From: CAZUZD01 sp964624465
Lineage (GTDB): Bacteria; Planctomycetota; Planctomycetia; Isosphaerales; Isosphaeraceae
Direction: 5' to 3'
Length of the DNA stretch: 19,723 nt
Assembly: GCA_964624465.1 (NCBI GenBank)
Contig: CAZUZD010000092.1
Location: 1-19,723, forward strand
The notes below the pieces were generated by a model that saw only the letters and a list, made by a program, of their open reading frames with translations, had not been told where the DNA came from and did no database searches. A program made the position numbers and the translations under genes. The stretch's first letter is position 1. Each line of letters opens with the position of its first letter. Positions 14,754 to 19,723 of this stretch are shown here, piece by piece.

Positions 14754-14879
14754 GTAGGGCGGATCAGCGCCAGCGTCATCCGCCACGCGGGTCGGGGACC
14801 GGCTCGATTGCAGTGAGATGGACCAGGTGATCGCCTCCCTCAAGGACCGGCGGATGACGCTGGCGCTGATCCGCCCTAC
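14754..14879. repeat. REPIN-like element: two inverted REP units with GTAG feet
   Basis: Two 31-base arms (14754-14784 and 14849-14879) are perfect reverse complements, separated by 64 bases. Each arm is itself an imperfect palindrome: GTAG, then GGCGGAT, a 13-base centre, then ATCCGCC. A GTAG tetranucleotide at the foot of an imperfect hairpin is the hallmark of REP elements recognised by REP-associated tyrosine transposases, and two REPs head to head form a REPIN. The element sits in the gap between the stop of the small membrane protein gene (20 bases away) and the start of the beta-helix gene (51 bases away). If transcribed it would fold into a 31-bp stem. No such transposase is encoded in this window. 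Confidence 0.75.
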
Positions 14880-14898
14880 TCAACAGCAGAGCCGGGGA

Positions 14899-15510
14899 TC
14901 AGCGGGCGAGGCTGCGGAGGCGGGGTGGGGACGGGTCGGGGGGGGGCGCCGGGGGATCGGGCCAGAGGTCGAGGGCGTGGGCCAGCAGGATCACGCCCAT
15001 GAGGACCCAGAGCCAGAGCACGACCTGGACCGAGGGCGGCGGGCCGTGGAACCGTCGCGCCTGGCCGTCGAGCCGGCGCTCGGCCACGCGCCGGCAGAGG
15101 TGGCGGCGCCAGTCGGAGAGCCGGCCGGTGCGGCCGCAGTCGAGGCAGTGATACTGGAACCGGCCGGGGATCAGCGCCAGGCACGCCAGCAGGAGCACGA
15201 TGGCGATCGGCGTCAGCAGCCCGGCCACGCCCCGGACCACGATCCAGTAGCCGGCGACCAGCCACGCGAGCAGGCCCAGCACGCCGAGGAACGGATTGGC
15301 GACCAGCCGCAGGTACGCCTCGGGGGCGGTCTCCAGGTCGAGCGAGCCGGCGGTGACGGTGGCGTCGAACTCCGGGTCGCGCTCGGCGGCCGGCGGGTTC
15401 GCGGCCCGCCCGGCGGCGGTGCGCGGCGGCAGGCGCAGGGGGGCCGCCGGGGTTCCGGGTTCGGCGATCGGGGCCGGGGTTGGGGCTGGAGGCGGATCCG
15501 CCGGTTCCAC
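14899..15510 (-). CDS. Small membrane protein with Cys/His cluster, function unknown
   Basis: This 203-residue protein has a Pro/Ala-rich N-terminus (1-45) and three predicted membrane segments (about 73-92, 97-116 and 160-181). Between the second and third lies HCLDCGRTGRLSDWRRHLC, with Cys122, Cys125, His137 and Cys139 arranged as a possible metal-binding knuckle. A Pro-rich tail follows. I do not recognise a family. The start is taken as GTG at 15510, 14 bases after the stop of the upstream polytopic membrane protein; a weak AAGG precedes it. No other start is better placed in the gap, so the start is somewhat uncertain. Close spacing suggests it is expressed with the two glycosyltransferase-like genes and may act with them in the membrane. 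Confidence 0.65.
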   Translation of the reverse strand: MEPADPPPAPTPAPIAEPGTPAAPLRLPPRTAAGRAANPPAAERDPEFDATVTAGSLDLETAPEAYLRLVANPFLGVLGLLAWLVAGYWIVVRGVAGLLTPIAIVLLLACLALIPGRFQYHCLDCGRTGRLSDWRRHLCRRVAERRLDGQARRFHGPPPSVQVVLWLWVLMGVILLAHALDLWPDPPAPPPDPSPPRLRSLAR

Positions 15511-15524
15511 GAGGGGCCTTCGGG

Positions 15525-17111
15525 TCAGGGGCGCGGGGAATCCGCCCCGGGATCCGGGCGGGTCCAGAGGTGCATTCCGCCGGCGCGGCCGGCGTGGGCG
15601 TAGCCCAGGACGTCCAGGGGCCGATCGAGGCCGGAGACCTCGCCGGGGTCGCGGCGGCCGTCGTCGGGCACCAGCACGATCCGCACGGGCCCGCGGAGAA
15701 GCGACTCGGCCAGCCAGCGCCGGCGGGGCTCCGCGGCGTCGACCGCCTCGAAGCGGGAGTACAGCCACTCGTCGTGGGTCAGAGCCGGGTTGCCGGCCAG
15801 CCGGTTCCGCGCGGGATCGCCGGCGAAGTAGCGGGCCTCGGCGGTCGTGCCCGCCAGCGCCGGGTGGGCGAGCACCTCGGCAAGCTCGGCCCGCCCCTGC
15901 CCGCGCGCCAGGGCCGAGTCCCGCGCCAGGTCGGCGTCGCGGGCCACGATCAGCAGCAGGGCGATCGCCAGCGGCGCCAGCCGCCAGGGCGCGGGCGGAC
16001 GCTCGACGACCCGATCCAGGCCTCGGGCCAGCAGCAGGCTCAGGAACACGACGGCCGGCATGAAGTAATTCACCCACGCCCCGGTGCTGTTGCGGCACAG
16101 GACCACGGCCAGGCCCGCCTCGAAGGCGGCGATCCCGGCCAGGAGGCCGTCGACCCGGCCGGGGCGGCCCCACGGGCCCGCGACCATCAGCGCCAGGCCG
16201 AGCGCCACCCAGCCGATCGATCGCGAGGCGGCCTCGACACCGACCGTGACCGCGTGCGACCAGCCGGCCGGGGCGATCTGCCCGAACCGCGCCGGCAGCG
16301 CGAAGACCGCCCGATGCATCTGGCCGGCCGTGAGCCACTCCTCCAGTCCATAGTAGGCGAGCACCGCCCCCAGCCCAAGCCCGAGCGCCGCCGCCACCGG
16401 CCCGGCCGGTGCCCTGCGGAGCGCGACGGCCCCGACCAGAACGGCCGCCAACAGCCCCACGACCACGACCTGATTCTGCCGCATCCCGATCGACAGCGCC
16501 AGGCTCACGGCCCCCACCAGCAGCGACCCGTTCGGTCTCGGCCCGGGCTTGCCCAGCCACCCGAGCACCAGCGCCAGGCCGGCCAGTTGCAGCCCGAGCC
16601 CGGGCAGGTCGGGCCGGAGGGTCACGGGCAGGCTGCCGACGAGCGGCGACGCGGCGATCAGCAGCCCCGCCCAGAGGCCGGCGCGCGGCGAGCGGCGATC
16701 GAGCTGCACGATCCGGGCGGCCCCCCAGAGCGCCAGCCCCAGGCCCGCCAGCGAGAGCAGTCGCCCGCCGGCCAGGGCCGCGAGCGTCGGAGCGAACCCG
16801 AGCCGCACCAGCGGCCAGGCGATCAGCGCGGCCAGGCGGTAGTCCAGGGGCGCGTGGATCAGCACCTCGGGCCGGGCCCCCGAGAACGGACCGTACAGGC
16901 CCGCCGGGCCGTGTTCGAGCTGCGCGGCCACGACGCGGGCCAGCGGGGTCTCCAGGTGGTTCGTGTCGTCGGGCTCGAACAGGTACCGCAGGTGCGGGCC
17001 CTGGTACACGATCACCGCCAGGGTCAGCGCGGCGGTCGTCGCCAGGGCGAGCCACCGCCCCGACCGTGCAGGCGCCGGTTCGACCTCCGCGGGGCTCGAA
17101 GGCGGCGTCAT
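15525..17111 (-). CDS. Polytopic membrane protein, GT-C/family 39 glycosyltransferase-like (paralogue B)
   Basis: This 528-residue protein has about ten to twelve hydrophobic segments and a soluble C-terminal part. After the first membrane segment the loop contains FEPDDTNHLETPLARVV, where acidic residues could correspond to the catalytic acidic site in the first outer loop of GT-C enzymes such as ArnT or PMT (family 39). LYGPFSGARPEVLIHAPL and LTAGQMHRAVF are shared with the gene next to it on the right. The C-terminal region (AEARYFAGDPARNRLAG..DEWLYSRFEA) is also shared. GT-C enzymes move sugars from lipid-linked donors across the membrane face. ATG 17111 follows 64 bases after the paralogue's stop. 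Which donor or acceptor is used is unknown, and the family assignment is by general pattern only. Confidence 0.6.
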   Translation of the reverse strand: MTPPSSPAEVEPAPARSGRWLALATTAALTLAVIVYQGPHLRYLFEPDDTNHLETPLARVVAAQLEHGPAGLYGPFSGARPEVLIHAPLDYRLAALIAWPLVRLGFAPTLAALAGGRLLSLAGLGLALWGAARIVQLDRRSPRAGLWAGLLIAASPLVGSLPVTLRPDLPGLGLQLAGLALVLGWLGKPGPRPNGSLLVGAVSLALSIGMRQNQVVVVGLLAAVLVGAVALRRAPAGPVAAALGLGLGAVLAYYGLEEWLTAGQMHRAVFALPARFGQIAPAGWSHAVTVGVEAASRSIGWVALGLALMVAGPWGRPGRVDGLLAGIAAFEAGLAVVLCRNSTGAWVNYFMPAVVFLSLLLARGLDRVVERPPAPWRLAPLAIALLLIVARDADLARDSALARGQGRAELAEVLAHPALAGTTAEARYFAGDPARNRLAGNPALTHDEWLYSRFEAVDAAEPRRRWLAESLLRGPVRIVLVPDDGRRDPGEVSGLDRPLDVLGYAHAGRAGGMHLWTRPDPGADSPRP

Positions 17112-17175
17112 GGCGGCGGGCCTCCGGGTGCGGGGTGGGTGGGGGGCGAGGCGCGGGCGCCGGACGGTGGTCGGG

Positions 17176-18720
17176 TCAGTGCCGCTCCCAGACCTGGAGC
17201 TCGCCGTGGCGGGCCACCTGGTGATACCCCAGCGCTGGCAGCGGCTCGGCGATGCCGGGCACGGTGCGGCCGGGCCCGGGGATGACGACCTGGCGGATCG
17301 GGCCGTCGACCAGCGCTGCGCGGAGCCAGGCGTCGCGCGGCGGGGCGGCCTCGATCTGCTCGAAGGCCCCGTACAACCAGTCGTCGTGGATCAGGTCGGC
17401 CCGACCGAAGAGGCGGTTCAGGTGGTGCCGGCCCACGAAGTAGCGGGCCTCGGGCGGGCAGTGCGCCACCGCGTCGTCGTCGCCCATCGCAGCCAGCACG
17501 GCCCGCTCCTGGGCGCGGGCCCGCTCGGTCTGGTCGACCCAGCGCAGGTCGGCGGCCATCAGCAGCAGCACCGCCGCCGCCGCCGGACCCAGCCGCGCCC
17601 AGGCGTTCGGCTGCCACTCGAAGGCCGTCAGCAGCCGGTCGAAGGCCCGACCCGCGAGGATGCAGGCGAAGACGATCGCCTGGAGGGCGTAGTTGTACGC
17701 GGCGCCGGCGTTGAACAGGCAAAGCGGCACCAGGGCGATCAGCTCGACCGCCAGGAACGCCGCCAGCACGCCATCGAGCCGGCTGCCGAACCGCGCCCGC
17801 CGCAGGCCGATCAGGCACGCCAGCACCAGGGCGATCAGCCCCGCCGAGCGCCTGGCGGTGATGTCGACGATCGACGCGACGTGTCCCCAGCCGGCGTAGT
17901 TGATCGCCCGGAACGGGCCGCCGGGATAGACGAACACCGAGCGGAACATCTGGCCGGCGGTGAGCCCCTGCTCCAGCCCCAGGTAGGCCGCGCCCGCCGC
18001 CGCGCCGGCGACGTGCGCCAGCGCGATCGGCCGCACCGCGACCCGCCCCTGCCAGGCGGCGTGGGCCAGCAGGAGCGTGCAGATGCCGGCGACCGTCAGG
18101 TTCTGCTGCTTGATCCAGAAGGCGACGGCGAACGTGATGTAGGCGAGCAACAGCCGTCGGCCGGCACGGGCCGAGGCCTCGGGGCCGTCGGCGATCGTGC
18201 GGAGCACGAGCAGGGCGCCCAGGGTTTGCAGGCCGACCCCGAGGGCGTCGGGACGGACCATGGCGACGAGGTTGCCGAGGATGGGCGAGGCGGCGAGCAA
18301 GGCCACCGCAATCCCGCCGGCGCGGCGGCCGACGCCGTCCAGGTTGGCCAGGCCGGCGACAGCGAGGAAGGCGATCAGGGTCCCCAGCGCCGCGAGCCCT
18401 CGGCCGGCGTAGAGCACGGCCAGCAGCGGGTCGGCGCCCAGGGCGACCGCTGGCCAGGCGGCCAGGGCGACCAGGCGGTAATAGAGCGGCGCGTGGATCA
18501 GGACCGACGGGTTGGCGCCGGAGAACGGGCCGTAGAAGTGAGCGGGGCCGACGCCGGGCTCGAAGTGGCCGGCGACGGCGCTGGCGAGCACCGTCTCGAA
18601 CGGGCCCACGTCGGTCGGGTCGAGCCCGATCCGGAGGTGGTAACCCAGGTGCACGATCGCCGTGAAGGCGAGCAGCCCGAGCGCAGCGCGGGCCAGGGGG
18701 CGGCTTGGGGGTGCGATCAT
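17176..18720 (-). CDS. Polytopic membrane protein, GT-C/family 39 glycosyltransferase-like (paralogue A)
   Basis: This 514-residue protein has many hydrophobic segments throughout and a soluble C-terminal portion. It is a clear paralogue of the next gene: FYGPFSGANPSVLIHAPLYYRL, LTAGQMFRSVF and PEARYFVGRHHLNRLFG..DDWLYGAFEQ recur at the same places. The first loop reads GLDPTDVGPFETVLASAV, so the acidic residues differ from DDTNHLET in the paralogue, which may mean a different substrate. ATG 18720 (MIAPPSRPL) starts right before the first membrane helix; extending upstream adds 44 Arg/Ala-rich residues with no feature. It is first in a likely three-gene unit with paralogue B and the small Cys/His membrane protein, and is divergent from argB. 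Confidence 0.6.
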   Translation of the reverse strand: MIAPPSRPLARAALGLLAFTAIVHLGYHLRIGLDPTDVGPFETVLASAVAGHFEPGVGPAHFYGPFSGANPSVLIHAPLYYRLVALAAWPAVALGADPLLAVLYAGRGLAALGTLIAFLAVAGLANLDGVGRRAGGIAVALLAASPILGNLVAMVRPDALGVGLQTLGALLVLRTIADGPEASARAGRRLLLAYITFAVAFWIKQQNLTVAGICTLLLAHAAWQGRVAVRPIALAHVAGAAAGAAYLGLEQGLTAGQMFRSVFVYPGGPFRAINYAGWGHVASIVDITARRSAGLIALVLACLIGLRRARFGSRLDGVLAAFLAVELIALVPLCLFNAGAAYNYALQAIVFACILAGRAFDRLLTAFEWQPNAWARLGPAAAAVLLLMAADLRWVDQTERARAQERAVLAAMGDDDAVAHCPPEARYFVGRHHLNRLFGRADLIHDDWLYGAFEQIEAAPPRDAWLRAALVDGPIRQVVIPGPGRTVPGIAEPLPALGYHQVARHGELQVWERH

Positions 18721-18817
18721 CCGTGGTGCGGCCTCATGCCAGGCGGCTTGCCGGACCGGAGCGCTGGCGTGCGGCCCGCGTGGCGCGGACCGGCTCCCAG
18801 CCCTCCGATCGTCCCTG

Positions 18818-18836
18818 ACGTCCCGGGCGGGGACGT
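18818..18836. promoter_or_regulatory. Perfect 7-bp inverted repeat in the divergent gap
   Basis: ACGTCCC (18818-18824) and GGGACGT (18830-18836) flank a 5-base spacer. The dyad lies 16 bases upstream of the candidate argB -35 hexamer and about 98 bases upstream of the divergent glycosyltransferase-like start. This is a fitting position for an operator serving either gene, but a chance GC-rich dyad cannot be excluded. Confidence 0.3.
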
Positions 18837-18852
18837 TCGCGGCGAGACGCAC

Positions 18853-18881
18853 TTTACAGCCGGCCCGGCGATCCCGACAAT
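18853..18881 (+). promoter_or_regulatory. Candidate sigma-70-like promoter for argB
   Basis: TTTACA at 18853-18858 (five of six matches to TTGACA) and GACAAT at 18876-18881 (four of six to TATAAT) are separated by 17 bases. They fall in the most AT-rich part of the gap. Transcription would start near 18888, about 74 bases before the TTG start of argB. Confidence 0.45.
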
Positions 18882-18906
18882 ATCGCTTTGGCTTTTGGCT
18901 TCCAGC

Positions 18907-18924
18907 GCCGGACTGTCATCCGGC
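18907..18924 (+). promoter_or_regulatory. Small hairpin in the argB leader
   Basis: GCCGGA (18907-18912) and TCCGGC (18919-18924) pair with a 6-base loop. It would lie about 20 bases into the predicted transcript and 37 bases before the start codon. No T-run follows, so it is not a terminator; a role in translation or stability is possible but unproven. Confidence 0.3.
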
Positions 18925-18961
18925 AAGTTCGAGTCCGGGGCCGGGGGCCGGGGAGAGCGCG

Positions 18962-19723
18962 TTGCACGAGGAAGCGATCCGCAAGGCCGACGTCCTGATC
19001 GAGGCGCTCGGCTTCATCCGCAAGTTCCACTCCCGCTACACGATCATCAAGCTCGGCGGCTCGGTGATGGAGTCGCCCGAGGCGCTCCGCGCCCTGCTGG
19101 TCGACGTGGTCTTCATGCAGACCGTCGGCCTCCGGCCGGTGATCGTGCACGGCGGCGGCAAGGCGATCACCGCGGCGATGGCCAGGTCGGGCCTGGAGCC
19201 GGTGTTCGTCCAGGGCCGGCGCTACACCGACGAGGCGACCCTGGCGATCGTCGCCCGGGTGCTGGCCGAGGAGGTCAACGCCGACATCGTCCGCCACATC
19301 AACAAGTTCGGCGGCCGCGCCGCCGGCCTGCACCACAAGTCGAACCAGCAGTGCCTCTACGGCCAGCGGCTCGCCCTCAAGGGCCCCGACGGCGTCGAGG
19401 TCGACCTGGGTCGCGTCGGCGAGGTCACCGAGGTCGACGTGCCACCGATCGAGAGCATGTGCCTGGGCGGCGTCGTGCCCGTGCTCCCTTGCCTGGCCGA
19501 GGACGACGACGGCGGCCTCCTGAACGTCAACGCCGACACCGCCGCCGCCGCCGTGGCCACCGCGCTCCAGGCCGAGAAGCTCGTCTTCCTGACCGACACG
19601 CCCGGCATCCTCCGCGACAAGACCGACCCCAGCACCCTGATCAGCGGCCTGAGCCCGGCCGACTGCCGCAGCCTGGTCACCGACGGCGTGATCGACCGCG
19701 GCATGATCCCCAAGGTCGAGGCC
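18962..19723 (+). CDS. argB: Acetylglutamate kinase (3' end outside window)
   Basis: The frame stays open from TTG at 18962 to the window edge, giving 254 residues of a protein usually about 290-300 long. It carries the amino-acid kinase fold and the acetylglutamate kinase pattern: ADVLIEALGFIRKF at the N-terminus, IIKLGGS (28-34), HGGGK (63-67), GRRYTDEATL, NVNAD (188-192) and FLTDTPGI. The enzyme phosphorylates N-acetyl-L-glutamate with ATP, the second step of arginine biosynthesis, in the cytoplasm. TTG is chosen because GGAG lies 6 bases upstream and the protein then begins at the usual family position; I see no better in-frame ATG or GTG nearby. It is divergent from the glycosyltransferase-like genes, and no other arginine gene is visible in the window. 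Confidence 0.93.
   Translation, partial: MHEEAIRKADVLIEALGFIRKFHSRYTIIKLGGSVMESPEALRALLVDVVFMQTVGLRPVIVHGGGKAITAAMARSGLEPVFVQGRRYTDEATLAIVARVLAEEVNADIVRHINKFGGRAAGLHHKSNQQCLYGQRLALKGPDGVEVDLGRVGEVTEVDVPPIESMCLGGVVPVLPCLAEDDDGGLLNVNADTAAAAVATALQAEKLVFLTDTPGILRDKTDPSTLISGLSPADCRSLVTDGVIDRGMIPKVEA

Noticed and set aside
11637..14816. A 1059-codon open frame on the plus strand opposite the beta-helix gene
   Set aside because: The translation is low-complexity Arg/Gly/Val/Asp sequence with no domain, whereas the minus strand encodes a signal peptide, repeated modules and beta-helix repeats.
15491..15502. Perfect 12-base palindrome GGCGGATCCGCC that resembles the REPIN arm end
   Set aside because: It lies inside the start of a coding region, lacks the GTAG foot and the 13-base centre, and is likely a chance match.
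15511..17055. Extension of the small Cys/His membrane protein to a 718-codon frame through the upstream gene
   Set aside because: The extra part lies in another frame of the polytopic membrane protein gene and is Arg/Gly/Ala-rich without any feature. A GTG start in the gap is more sensible.
1..19723. tRNA, rRNA, CRISPR array, insertion sequence or phage genes
   Set aside because: Reading both strands I saw no tRNA-like cloverleaf, rRNA segment, repeat-spacer array, transposase or phage protein.

Overview
The window is uniformly very GC-rich. Its secreted proteins of Planctomycete type (sialidase-like, beta-helix, mutarotase-like), its proline-rich leaders and the relatives I recognise all suggest a member of the Planctomycetota, probably near the Isosphaeraceae or Gemmataceae. 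This placement is inference from protein style, not from a marker gene. About 13 genes can be supported. The two at the edges are cut by the window: an aminotransferase at the left and argB at the right. No gene-free stretch exceeds 300 bases; the longest is 18721-18961 (241 bases), which holds candidate control elements for argB and the opposite gene.

Left region (1-1757): the 3' part of a serine/alanine-glyoxylate-type aminotransferase on the + strand converges on a complete NhaR-like LysR-family regulator on the - strand. A short AT-rich intergenic region then separates the regulator from a divergent + strand operon (1900-8177). That operon is tightly packed: a small ribosome-hibernation-factor-like protein, an ABC exporter with a degenerate C39-like N-domain and a histidine-rich linker, a HlyD-like periplasmic adaptor, and a TolC-like outer-membrane channel. 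The last three together make a complete type I secretion or efflux machine. No obvious secreted substrate is encoded in the window.

Middle region (8158-14702), all on the - strand, transcribed right to left: a large secreted protein with three copies of a GQDG-motif module followed by a parallel beta-helix; a secreted sialidase/BNR-repeat protein; an MFS transporter; and a secreted mutarotase-fold protein. The set reads as a carbohydrate-handling cluster: extracytoplasmic glycan recognition or cleavage, uptake, and sugar processing. A 31-bp perfect inverted repeat with GTAG feet, resembling a REPIN (two REP elements facing each other), lies just upstream of this cluster.

Right region (14899-18720), also on the - strand: two tandem paralogous polytopic membrane proteins of glycosyltransferase-C appearance, followed 14 bases later by a small membrane protein with a Cys/His cluster. 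These three are probably one transcription unit. A 241-base divergent intergenic region precedes argB (acetylglutamate kinase), which starts at TTG and runs off the right edge.

The observations most worth following are the REPIN-like element, the triplicated GQDG module, the hibernation-factor-like gene leading a secretion operon, and the histidine-rich linker in the exporter.
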